From positions 744,001 to 808,000 of the forward strand of contig NZ_JABRWQ010000001.1 in assembly GCF_013249065.1 (NCBI RefSeq): a stretch of 64,000 nt of DNA, given 5' to 3'. The position numbers were made by a program, and so were the translations under genes. The DNA is from Winogradskyella litoriviva. GTDB taxonomy: Bacteria > Bacteroidota > Bacteroidia > Flavobacteriales > Flavobacteriaceae. Below, in pieces: positions 17,751 through 24,963 of the stretch; position 1 is the first letter of the stretch; every line of letters starts with the position of its first letter. The notes below the pieces were generated by a model, which saw only the letters and a program-made list of their open reading frames with translations, had not been told where the DNA came from and ran no database searches.

Positions 17751-18593
17751 ATGAGTATAATTCCAATTTCAATTTCTACTGAAGATAAAGATGCTTTAAT
17801 TCATGCAAAATCTAGCATGCATAATTTAAGTTGGGCAATCCGTAATGTCAATAAGGTAGGCAATACTGTAGAAACAGGAATTAAGTTTGTGCCTGAAAAG
17901 GTATTGTTGAAGGTCCAAAAAATAATTGAATCGGTTTTGTTAAAAATTATAAAAGCAAATTTATTAACCATACAAAAGAATAAAAGATTTAAAAAACCGT
18001 CTAAAAACACTTACAAAGGTGTTATTACTGGTACTGGTGCTATAAGTGGCTTTTTTGGTTCATCTACAGGTTTTGGTACTGCAATTTTTGCTTCGGAAGT
18101 GACATTGACTACTAAATTTTTAATGCGAACCATTATGGATATTGCACGCAGTGAAGGGGAAGATATTTATACTTTAGAAGGGCAAATGGCCTGTATGCAA
18201 GTTTTTGCTCTAGGAGGTGGTTCTAAAAACGATGATGATTTAGAAACGAGTTATTATACAACAAGATTAGCTTTAAATTCAGCTATTAATAAAGTGTCCG
18301 CTTCTGGGATTAAAATTACCTTAGATAGTTTAGCTAAAGGCGTAGGTGTTCTAGGTTCTAATGCAATAGGTAATTTTTTATCTAACATAGCTACAAGGTT
18401 AAGCCTTCTTATTAGTGAAAAATTTTTAGCTCAAGCCGTACCTGTAATTGGAGCAATTGGAGGAGGAGGATTAAATTATGTATTTGTAGATCACTTTCAG
18501 AAGATGGCAACTGCTCATTTTACAATAAGACGATTAGAACGTAAATATGGTGAGAGCGCGATTAAGTTGGTTTTTCAAAGCATAAAAGTATAA
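17751..18593 (+). CDS. EcsC family protein
   Basis: The protein has 280 residues and matches the EcsC family: a Gly/Thr-rich block TGTGAISGFFGSSTGFGTAIFASEV, then TKFLMRTIMDIARSEGEDIYTLEGQMACMQVFALGG, and a C-terminal hydrophobic stretch with AVPVIGAIGGGGLNYVFVDHF. The family is named after EcsC of Bacillus subtilis, encoded beside the Ecs ABC transporter, and its biochemical role is unclear. No ABC transporter gene is adjacent here. The gene is divergent from the PUL regulator across a 264-base AT-rich gap in which I see no other gene. It has no signal peptide, so a cytoplasmic or membrane-associated place is likely. Confidence 0.82.
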   Translation: MSIIPISISTEDKDALIHAKSSMHNLSWAIRNVNKVGNTVETGIKFVPEKVLLKVQKIIESVLLKIIKANLLTIQKNKRFKKPSKNTYKGVITGTGAISGFFGSSTGFGTAIFASEVTLTTKFLMRTIMDIARSEGEDIYTLEGQMACMQVFALGGGSKNDDDLETSYYTTRLALNSAINKVSASGIKITLDSLAKGVGVLGSNAIGNFLSNIATRLSLLISEKFLAQAVPVIGAIGGGGLNYVFVDHFQKMATAHFTIRRLERKYGESAIKLVFQSIKV

Positions 18594-18710
18594 ATCGCTA
18601 CCGTTAATAAAATAAATTATCCAAAATGTTGTTTTAATGTTTAATCCATCTATTAAATCAATTTAACAATCTCTAAATATTTTTAATTTAAATGCCTTTA
18701 TTAGTGATAA

Positions 18711-18737
18711 TTGTAAAGTAAAATAGTATTATATTTG
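18711..18737 (+). promoter_or_regulatory. Bacteroidota-type promoter candidate
   Basis: TTG at 18711-18713 and TATATTTG at 18730-18737 are separated by 16 bases and match the TTG / TAnnTTTG pattern of Bacteroidota sigma-A promoters. It lies 150 bases before the small gene at 18890 in a 296-base gap, which would give a long leader. A second, weaker candidate (TTG then TACATTTA, about 18847-18873) lies closer to the gene. Apart from these the gap after the EcsC-family gene shows nothing recognisable. Confidence 0.4.
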
Positions 18738-18889
18738 CGCATAATTTTTAAAAAAGAGCGCGTATATTCTCTAAAATAACTACATTTTTTAGCTTTTTAT
18801 CGATAAATTTTACCGTTCAAAGATGTTTTTTATGTGAAATTATTTTGTGGGCAAGAATTTTTTAATACATTTACACCATATTTAATAGA

Positions 18890-19090
18890 ATGCAGAACAA
18901 GAATATGTTAGCCTCAGTCTTAGTTTTTTTCGTTGCTTTCGCATCTATGGCGCAAGGAGCCACACCACCACCACCTATACCACCACCACCTCCAGGACTA
19001 CCAATTGATAATGGAGTGCTTATTTTATTTGTGCTTGCTATTGGTTTAGGAATTTATAAATCATTTACGTTTTCTAAGAAAAGAGCTTAG
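18890..19090 (+). CDS. Small proline-rich exported protein with PID-CTERM-like anchor
   Basis: The protein has only 66 residues in a sharp tripartite layout: a signal peptide (LVFFVAFASMAQG), a short proline tract (PPPPIPPPPPGLPIDNG) and a C-terminal hydrophobic segment (VLILFVLAIGLGIY) followed by basic residues (KSFTFSKKRA). A PID-x-G motif just before a membrane helix and a basic tail resembles the PID-CTERM sorting signal annotated in Bacteroidota. Almost nothing would remain as a mature domain, so this is essentially a bare sorting signal. Its stop codon overlaps the stop of the convergent riboflavin synthase gene. Function is unknown. Confidence 0.72.
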   Translation: MQNKNMLASVLVFFVAFASMAQGATPPPPIPPPPPGLPIDNGVLILFVLAIGLGIYKSFTFSKKRA

Positions 19091-19677
19091 ATTCTAAGGT
19101 CATTTAGGCGTTTTACATATTTGCCTATAACATCAAATTCTAGATTAACCTTATCTCCAATTTTTAATGTTTTAAATATTGTATTATTATAGGTGTAAGG
19201 AATTATGGCTACAGAAAACTGATTTAACTGAGAGTTTACCACTGTAAGACTCACACCATTAACCGTTATAGAACCTTTTTCAATAGTAATATTATTAAGG
19301 TTTTTATCATATTCAAAAGTAAACACCCAACTACCATTTTCTTCTACAACATTAATACAATTCGCTACTTGGTCTACATGCCCTTGCACAATATGTCCAT
19401 CTAAACGGTCACCAAGTTTCATGGCTCGTTCAAGATTAATAAGTTGATTTTTTGTAAGAGAACCAATATTAGTTTTGTCTAAGGTTTCTTGGATAGCCGT
19501 AACAGTATAAGTATCTCCCTCAATATTAACAACCGTCATGCAGACTCCATTATGAGCAATACTTTGGTCAATTTTCAATTCTTTTGTAAGAGATGATTGT
19601 ACGGTAATGTGTAGATTGCTTCCGTCTTTTTCTAGCTTGTTAACACTCGCTAGATTTTCAATAATTCCTGTAAACAT
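19087..19677 (-). CDS. ribE: Riboflavin synthase, alpha chain
   Basis: The protein has 196 residues made of two homologous lumazine-binding half domains. The first starts MFTGIIENLASV and contains HNGVCMTVV. The second starts near GDRLDGHIVQGHVDQV and contains ITVNGVSLTVV. The enzyme converts two molecules of 6,7-dimethyl-8-ribityllumazine into riboflavin and a pyrimidinedione in the cytoplasm. Its length is normal for the family. The gene stands alone, convergent with the 66-residue gene (overlapping stop codons) and divergent from pdxA. I see no FMN riboswitch in the short upstream region. Confidence 0.96.
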   Translation of the reverse strand: MFTGIIENLASVNKLEKDGSNLHITVQSSLTKELKIDQSIAHNGVCMTVVNIEGDTYTVTAIQETLDKTNIGSLTKNQLINLERAMKLGDRLDGHIVQGHVDQVANCINVVEENGSWVFTFEYDKNLNNITIEKGSITVNGVSLTVVNSQLNQFSVAIIPYTYNNTIFKTLKIGDKVNLEFDVIGKYVKRLNDLRI

Positions 19678-19811
19678 AAAATGTACTTTATTTAGTTTAA
19701 ATTTGCAACCACAAAGTTAAACCCATTTTATGAAATAAACTTTGTAAGTGGTAAGAAACGGAACTAAAATATTAAGTATTCGTTATTTTATTCAAGATAG
19801 TTACAAAATAT

Positions 19812-20852
19812 ATGAAGCGAAAAGAATCTGTTATTGTTGGTATTTCAGTTGGAGACCTCAATGGTATTGGCCCAGAGATTATTATAAAAACTTATGAGGA
19901 TCCTAGATCTTTAGAATTAAGTACGCCTGTAATTTTTGCATCAGGTAAAACCATGCAGTTTTTTAAAAATCATTTTAAAAGTAAAATTAATTTCTACAAT
20001 ATTGACACACCAGAAAAAGTGGTTGTAGGTAAGGTTAATGTTGTAAATGTATGGAATGAATCTGTAAAAATAGATTTTGGAAAAGAAGACAATAAAATAG
20101 GTGAGTATGCTATAAAATCACTTGAAGCCGCAACCAATGCTTTAAAAAATGGAACAATAGATGTTTTAGTAACTGCTCCAATTAATAAGCACAATATACA
20201 ATCTGATAAATTTAACTTTCCAGGCCATACAGATTACTTAGCAAAAGCGTTAAATGGTAAAAGTCTAATGTTTATGGTTTCTAATGCACTTCGCGTTGGG
20301 CTATTAACAGATCATGTACCTTTAAAAGATGCAAGTGAGAAAATCACAGAAGAATTAATTAATGAGAAAATCACAACTGTTATAAAATCATTAAAACAAG
20401 ATTTCGGAATTGCTAAACCTAAAGTTGCTGTATTAGCCATAAATCCGCATGCAGGCGATAATGGAGTTATAGGTAATGAAGATGATACAGTTTTAAAACC
20501 CGCTTTAGAAAAAATAAAACTACAGGGTAATTTAGTTTATGGTCCTTATTCTGCAGATAGTTTTTTTGGGTCTAATAACTATAAAAAGTTCGATGCTATA
20601 ATAGCATCTTACCATGATCAAGGCTTAATTCCGTTTAAAACTATTGCATTTGGTGAAGGCGTAAACTATACTGCTGGCTTAAGTAAAGTGAGAACATCAC
20701 CCGATCATGGAACCGCATATGAAATTGCAGGTAAAGGTATTGCAGATGAGGGATCTATGAAACAAGCAATATTTACTGCAATTCAAATTTTTAGGAGTCG
20801 CGAAACGTATAATTTTTACAGTAAAAACCCGTTAAAAAAGCAAACGAGATAG
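19812..20852 (+). CDS. pdxA: 4-hydroxythreonine-4-phosphate dehydrogenase
   Basis: The protein has 346 residues and shows the PdxA signature throughout: VGISVGDLNGIGPEII at the N-terminus, VTAPINKHNIQ, the metal-ligand motif PGHTDYLAKAL, AVLAINPHAGDNGVIG, SYHDQGLIPFKT and TSPDHGTAYEIAGKG. It oxidises 4-phosphohydroxy-L-threonine on the way to pyridoxal 5'-phosphate. The gene is preceded by a 134-base gap shared with riboflavin synthase and is followed after 67 bases by the DUF177-rpmF pair. Cofactor biosynthesis is the only link between the two divergent neighbours. Confidence 0.96.
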   Translation: MKRKESVIVGISVGDLNGIGPEIIIKTYEDPRSLELSTPVIFASGKTMQFFKNHFKSKINFYNIDTPEKVVVGKVNVVNVWNESVKIDFGKEDNKIGEYAIKSLEAATNALKNGTIDVLVTAPINKHNIQSDKFNFPGHTDYLAKALNGKSLMFMVSNALRVGLLTDHVPLKDASEKITEELINEKITTVIKSLKQDFGIAKPKVAVLAINPHAGDNGVIGNEDDTVLKPALEKIKLQGNLVYGPYSADSFFGSNNYKKFDAIIASYHDQGLIPFKTIAFGEGVNYTAGLSKVRTSPDHGTAYEIAGKGIADEGSMKQAIFTAIQIFRSRETYNFYSKNPLKKQTR

Positions 20853-20901
20853 TTATAAACAAAATTTGTTGATATCTAGGCTTTAAATAATTAAAAATTT
20901 A

Positions 20902-20909
20902 TATATTTG
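20902..20909 (+). promoter_or_regulatory. TATATTTG -7 promoter box before the DUF177-rpmF pair
   Basis: TATATTTG matches the Bacteroidota -7 consensus exactly and lies 10 bases before the first ATG at 20920, so the transcript leader would be very short. No TTG is found at the expected -33 distance. The short leader favours the second in-frame ATG (20932) as the real start. Confidence 0.45.
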
Positions 20910-20919
20910 CAGGCTCAAA

Positions 20920-21471
20920 ATGAGTGTAGTAATGAAGGCATTAAAATCTTATATAATTCCTTTTGTAGGATTAAAAATAGGAGAGCATCATTTTGATTAT
21001 CAAATTGATAATACGTTCTTTCAACATTTTGAATACGATGAATTCAATACAGTTGATGTTAAAATAGATCTGAAATTTGAAAAAAAATCAACACTTTTAG
21101 AGTTGAATTTTTCAGCAAAAGGAACAGTAAACATTAATTGTGATATTACAAATGAACCTTATGATCAAACAATTGATGACGCTTTTAAACTAGTTGTTAA
21201 GTTTGGCAATGAGTATAATAATGATAACGAAGAAATATTAATTGTACCACATGGAGAATATGAAATTAATGTGGCACAGTATATTTACGAACTAATTGTT
21301 TTAGCAGTTCCTGTAAAGCGTGTTCATCCAGGTGTAGAAGATGGTACGTTAGAATCAGATATACTTTCAAAATTAGAAGAATTAAGTCCACAAAAGGACA
21401 TTAAAAATAAATCGTCAGAGGATATTGATCCTCGTTGGAATAATTTAAAAAAACTATTAACGGATAAATAA
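20920..21471 (+). CDS. DUF177/YceD family protein upstream of rpmF
   Basis: This 183-residue acidic protein belongs to the DUF177 (YceD) family. The family nearly always sits directly upstream of rpmF and has been tied to ribosome or rRNA processing in other organisms. Relatives in this order begin MKALK-(9 residues)-GLK, which supports the internal start ATG 20932 (179 residues) over ATG 20920. Visible features are [16 protein letters not shown], a beta-rich core with [16 protein letters not shown], and [12 protein letters not shown] before an acidic C-terminus. Only 8 bases separate it from rpmF, so the two are co-transcribed. Confidence 0.88.
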   Translation: MSVVMKALKSYIIPFVGLKIGEHHFDYQIDNTFFQHFEYDEFNTVDVKIDLKFEKKSTLLELNFSAKGTVNINCDITNEPYDQTIDDAFKLVVKFGNEYNNDNEEILIVPHGEYEINVAQYIYELIVLAVPVKRVHPGVEDGTLESDILSKLEELSPQKDIKNKSSEDIDPRWNNLKKLLTDK

Positions 21472-21479
21472 CATTTAAA

Positions 21480-21683
21480 ATGGCACATCCAAAGCGTAAA
21501 ATATCGAAAACAAGAAGAGATAAAAGAAGAACACATTATAAAGCTTCTGTACCTCAAATAGCAACTTGCCCAACAACTGGTGAGCCACACTTATACCATA
21601 GAGCTCACTGGCACGAAGGTAAATTATACTACAGAGGTCAAATTTTAATTGACAAATCTGTTGAAGAAGAAAACGTAGCATAA
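21480..21683 (+). CDS. rpmF: 50S ribosomal protein L32
   Basis: The protein has 67 residues with the classic L32 start [21 protein letters not shown], followed by [17 protein letters not shown]. Only one cysteine of the zinc-ribbon pair pattern is present, so this is the zinc-independent type usual in Bacteroidota. It follows DUF177 by 8 bases and is followed by a clear intrinsic terminator. Confidence 0.97.
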   Translation: MAHPKRKISKTRRDKRRTHYKASVPQIATCPTTGEPHLYHRAHWHEGKLYYRGQILIDKSVEEENVA

Positions 21684-21686
21684 ATA

Positions 21687-21700
21687 TTATGCATGCATAA
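21687..21700. repeat. Perfect 14-bp palindrome
   Basis: TTATGCATGCATAA reads the same on both strands and lies between the rpmF stop and its terminator. It may be incidental or part of a 3' structure; no function is claimed. Confidence 0.5.
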
Positions 21701-21703
21701 AAG

Positions 21704-21731
21704 AAAACGCTCACTTGTGGGCGTTTTTTTT
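21704..21731 (+). terminator. Intrinsic terminator after rpmF
   Basis: AAAACGCTCACTTGTGGGCGTTTT folds into an 8-9 bp stem with one G-T pair and is followed at once by a T run (GCGTTTTTTTTG). It ends the DUF177-rpmF transcript. Confidence 0.88.
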
Positions 21732-21742
21732 GTTATTATTTT

Positions 21743-21770
21743 TTGAATAGCGCAAAAACCACTTACTTTG
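21743..21770 (+). promoter_or_regulatory. Promoter candidate for fabH-accB-accC
   Basis: TTG at 21743-21745 and TTACTTTG at 21763-21770 (one mismatch to TAnnTTTG) are spaced by 17 bases, directly after the rpmF terminator and about 90 bases before fabH. The leader also contains an imperfect inverted repeat of ATTGA/TCAAT type (about 21788-21835). Confidence 0.45.
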
Positions 21771-21860
21771 CGTAATTAATTGCGATAAATTGATAAAAAT
21801 TGAATAAAACATATCAAATTTTGTCAATTTTCAATACATTTAATCTTCTAAATCCTAACA

Positions 21861-22856
21861 ATGAGTAAAATCACAGCGGCAATTACAGCAGTCGGAGGCT
21901 ATGTTCCGGACTTTGTTTTATCAAATAAAGTACTTGAAACCATGGTAGAAACTAACGATGAATGGATTACTTCTAGAACAGGTATTAAAGAGCGTAGAAT
22001 TTTAAAAGAGGAAGGAAAAGGAACTTCTTTTTTAGCAATAAAAGCAGCCGAAGACTTAATTAATAAAAAAGGCTTAGACCCAAAAGATATTGATTTGGTA
22101 ATTGTATGTACGGCTACACCAGATATGAAAGCTGCTTCTACAGCAGCCTATACTGCAACGCAAATTGGTGCTGTTAATGCTTTTTCTTACGATTTAGAAG
22201 CGGCCTGTTCAAGTTTCTTATACGGAATGTCAACGGCATCTGCTTATATAGAATCTGGTCGATATAAAAAGGTACTTCTTATTGGCGCAGATAAAAATTC
22301 GTCTTTTATAAATTATAAAGATAGAACAACATGTATTATTTTTGGTGATGGAGCTGGAGCTGTTCTTTTTGAGCCAAATGAAGAAGGATTAGGTCTACAA
22401 GATGAATTATTGAGAAGTAATGGTGAAGGAAGAGAGTTTCTTCAGGCAACTTATGGAGGATCATCTTATCCTATTAATGAAAATACCTTTAAAGAAGGAA
22501 AACATTATGTTTTTCAAGATGGGAAAACAGTCTTTAAAAATGCCGTTTTTAATATGGCTGACGTTACAGAGCGTATTTTAAAGAGGAATCAACTCAAAAA
22601 CAACGATATACAATGGTTGGCGGCACACCAAGCCAATAAGCGTATTATTGATGCTACTGCAAACAGAATAAATTTAGAAGAAGATAAAGTAATGATGAAC
22701 ATACAGAGGTACGGAAATACAACTTCAGCTACCTTACCGTTATTATTACACGATTACGAATCACAACTTAAAAAAGGTGATAAAATAATATTCGCTGCCT
22801 TTGGTGGTGGATTTACTTGGGGCTCAATTTATTTTAAATGGGCTTATAATTCCTAA
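21861..22856 (+). CDS. fabH: 3-oxoacyl-ACP synthase III
   Basis: The protein has 331 residues with the FabH triad: Cys in LEAACSSFLYG (about 115), His in LAAHQANKRI (about 255) and Asn in RYGNTTSATLPL. TNDEWITSRTGIKERRI and GDGAGAVLFEP are also typical. It starts fatty acid synthesis by condensing acyl-CoA with malonyl-ACP. The gene is followed by accB (31-base gap) and accC, so the three form an initiation-of-fatty-acid-synthesis operon. In organisms with branched fatty acids FabH often prefers branched primers, but that cannot be read here. Confidence 0.97.
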   Translation: MSKITAAITAVGGYVPDFVLSNKVLETMVETNDEWITSRTGIKERRILKEEGKGTSFLAIKAAEDLINKKGLDPKDIDLVIVCTATPDMKAASTAAYTATQIGAVNAFSYDLEAACSSFLYGMSTASAYIESGRYKKVLLIGADKNSSFINYKDRTTCIIFGDGAGAVLFEPNEEGLGLQDELLRSNGEGREFLQATYGGSSYPINENTFKEGKHYVFQDGKTVFKNAVFNMADVTERILKRNQLKNNDIQWLAAHQANKRIIDATANRINLEEDKVMMNIQRYGNTTSATLPLLLHDYESQLKKGDKIIFAAFGGGFTWGSIYFKWAYNS

Positions 22857-22887
22857 AAAAATAACTAACTAATTAATATCTAAAATT

Positions 22888-23373
22888 ATGGATATAAAAG
22901 AAATACAAAACTTAATTAGGTTTGTAGCCAAATCAGGTGCAAGTGAAGTTAAGTTAGAAATGGATGATGTAAAAATCACTATTAAAACTGGCTCAGATGA
23001 TACAACAATTGTGCAACAAGTACCAGTACAAGCGGCTCCTGTAATGCATCAACAAGTACCAATGCATCAACCTGCACCAGTACAAGAAGCTCCAGCTACA
23101 CCAGCAGCTAATGCAACTACCGAAGATTCTAAATATATAACTATAAAATCACCAATAATAGGTACATTTTATCGTAAACCATCTCCTGATAAACCAGTTT
23201 TTGTTGAGGTTGGTACTGATATAAAAGAAGGTGATGTGCTTTGTGTAATAGAAGCAATGAAATTATTCAACGAGATTGAGTCCGAAATTTCTGGAAAAAT
23301 TGTAAAAGTATTGGTGGATGACGCTTCACCAGTAGAATTTGATCAACCATTATTTTTAGTTGATCCTTCATAA
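22888..23373 (+). CDS. accB: Acetyl-CoA carboxylase biotin carboxyl carrier protein
   Basis: The protein has 161 residues. An N-terminal domain (MDIKEIQNLIRFVAKSG) is followed by a Pro/Ala/Gln-rich linker (VPVQAAPVMHQQVPMHQPAP) and a C-terminal biotinyl domain. The biotin-accepting Lys is in CVIEAMKLFNEIE (about residue 125). It carries biotin between the AccC and AccAD active sites. It lies between fabH and accC, the usual order in Bacteroidota. Confidence 0.97.
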   Translation: MDIKEIQNLIRFVAKSGASEVKLEMDDVKITIKTGSDDTTIVQQVPVQAAPVMHQQVPMHQPAPVQEAPATPAANATTEDSKYITIKSPIIGTFYRKPSPDKPVFVEVGTDIKEGDVLCVIEAMKLFNEIESEISGKIVKVLVDDASPVEFDQPLFLVDPS

Positions 23374-23464
23374 ACTTTAGGTTTAGAAGTTTAAGTTTAA
23401 GTTTAAATAAGACGTAGTATTTAAACATAAACAACTAAACAATAAACTCTTAAACTCAAAAGAC
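23374..23464 (+). other. accB-accC gap with short TTTAAG repeats
   Basis: This 91-base gap contains AGTTTAAGTTTAAGTTTAAA and further on several TAAAC units in the opposite sense (TTTAAACATAAACAACTAAAC), so the transcript could form a weak AT-rich fold. There is no T run or terminator. The two flanking genes are probably still co-transcribed. Confidence 0.35.
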
Positions 23465-24817
23465 ATGTTTAAAAAAATACTAATTGCAAATAGAGGGGAA
23501 ATAGCACTTAGGGTTATTAGAACCTGTAAAGAAATGGGTATCAGAACTGTTGCAGTTTATTCTACAGCAGATGCAGAAAGTCTTCATGTAAAATTTGCGG
23601 ATGAAGCTGTTTGTATAGGTCCACCATCGAGTAGTGATTCTTACCTCAAAATATCAAATATTATTGCAGCTGCAGAAATTACCAACGCAGATGCTATTCA
23701 TCCAGGTTATGGATTTTTATCAGAAAATGCTAAATTCTCTAAAATATGTGAGGAGCATGGAATAAAATTCATTGGCGCATCTGAAGAGATGATTGATAGA
23801 ATGGGTGATAAATCTAATGCAAAAGCTACAATGAAAGCCGCAGGAGTACCTTGTGTTCCTGGAAGTGATGGCATAATTGAAACATTTGAAGATTGTGTTA
23901 AAATTGCAAAAGAAACAGGTTATCCTGTAATGTTAAAAGCTTCTGCAGGTGGTGGTGGAAAAGGTATGCGAGCTGTTTGGAAACCAGAAGATTTACAGAA
24001 TGCATGGGAATCCGCACGTTCAGAATCTAAAGCAGCATTTGGCAATGACGATATGTATATGGAGAAGCTAATTGAAGAGCCTCGTCATATAGAAATACAA
24101 ATTGTTGGTGATTCTCGAGGAAAAGCCTGTCATTTATCCGAAAGAGATTGCTCAATTCAGAGACGTCATCAAAAGTTAACGGAAGAAGTACCTTCTCCTT
24201 TTATGACTGATAAATTGAGAAATAAAATGGGTAAAGCAGCTGTAAAAGCTGCCGAATTTATAAAATACGAAGGTGCTGGTACAGTTGAATTTCTCGTAGA
24301 TAAACATAGAAATTTCTACTTCATGGAAATGAATACTCGTATCCAAGTAGAACACCCAATTACAGAACAAGTTATAGATTTCGATTTAATTCGTGAGCAA
24401 ATACTTGTTGCGGCAGGTGTACCAATTTCTGGTAAAAACTATTTACCTCAATTGCATTCAATAGAATGTAGAATAAACGCTGAAGATCCATTTAATGATT
24501 TTAGACCTTCACCAGGAAAAATTACTACTCTTCATGCACCAGGAGGACATGGTGTAAGATTAGATACCCATGTTTACGCTGGTTATAGTATTCCTCCTAA
24601 CTACGATTCAATGATTGCAAAGCTGATTACTACAGCTCAAACAAGAGAAGAAGCTATTCATAAAATGAAACGAGCTTTAGATGAGTTTGTAATTGAAGGA
24701 ATTAAAACTACAATTCCGTTCCATAGACAGTTAATGGATCATCCAGATTATTTAGCTGGTAACTATACTACAAAATTCATGGAAGACTTTAAGCTTCAAG
24801 ATGAGATAGAAGAATAA
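23465..24817 (+). CDS. accC: Acetyl-CoA carboxylase, biotin carboxylase subunit
   Basis: The protein has 450 residues and is a standard biotin carboxylase: [20 protein letters not shown] at the N-terminus, [11 protein letters not shown], the ATP-grasp glycine loop [53 protein letters not shown] and RINAEDP. It carboxylates the biotin on AccB using ATP and bicarbonate. It is the last gene of the fabH-accB-accC unit and is followed directly by a strong terminator. Confidence 0.98.
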   Translation: MFKKILIANRGEIALRVIRTCKEMGIRTVAVYSTADAESLHVKFADEAVCIGPPSSSDSYLKISNIIAAAEITNADAIHPGYGFLSENAKFSKICEEHGIKFIGASEEMIDRMGDKSNAKATMKAAGVPCVPGSDGIIETFEDCVKIAKETGYPVMLKASAGGGGKGMRAVWKPEDLQNAWESARSESKAAFGNDDMYMEKLIEEPRHIEIQIVGDSRGKACHLSERDCSIQRRHQKLTEEVPSPFMTDKLRNKMGKAAVKAAEFIKYEGAGTVEFLVDKHRNFYFMEMNTRIQVEHPITEQVIDFDLIREQILVAAGVPISGKNYLPQLHSIECRINAEDPFNDFRPSPGKITTLHAPGGHGVRLDTHVYAGYSIPPNYDSMIAKLITTAQTREEAIHKMKRALDEFVIEGIKTTIPFHRQLMDHPDYLAGNYTTKFMEDFKLQDEIEE

Positions 24818-24856
24818 AAAAAAGAACCCAAACCGAAAGGTTTGGGTTCTTTTTTT
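24815..24856 (+). terminator. Strong intrinsic terminator after accC
   Basis: AAAGAACCCAAACC (24821-24834) pairs perfectly with GGTTTGGGTTCTTT (24839-24852) across a GAAA tetraloop, flanked by an A run before and a T run after. It ends the fabH-accB-accC operon. Confidence 0.95.
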
Positions 24857-24963
24857 GACCAAGAAAATAACTCAATTGATTAGTTCAGTTTTAAAAGAGA
24901 TAATCGGTTTTTTTGATAATCAAATAAATACAAGTAAATTTAGAGATTGAAAAAATAATAACT

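Noticed and set aside
21788..21835. Fatty-acid-regulator-like inverted repeat (ATTGA...TCAAT) before fabH
   Set aside because: The arms are imperfect and very AT-rich. Such matches arise easily in this base composition, and no matching regulator gene is nearby.
23374..23464. Possible riboswitch or CRISPR-like repeat in the accB-accC gap
   Set aside because: The TTTAAG units are too short and irregular, there are no spacers, and no conserved aptamer pattern is visible.
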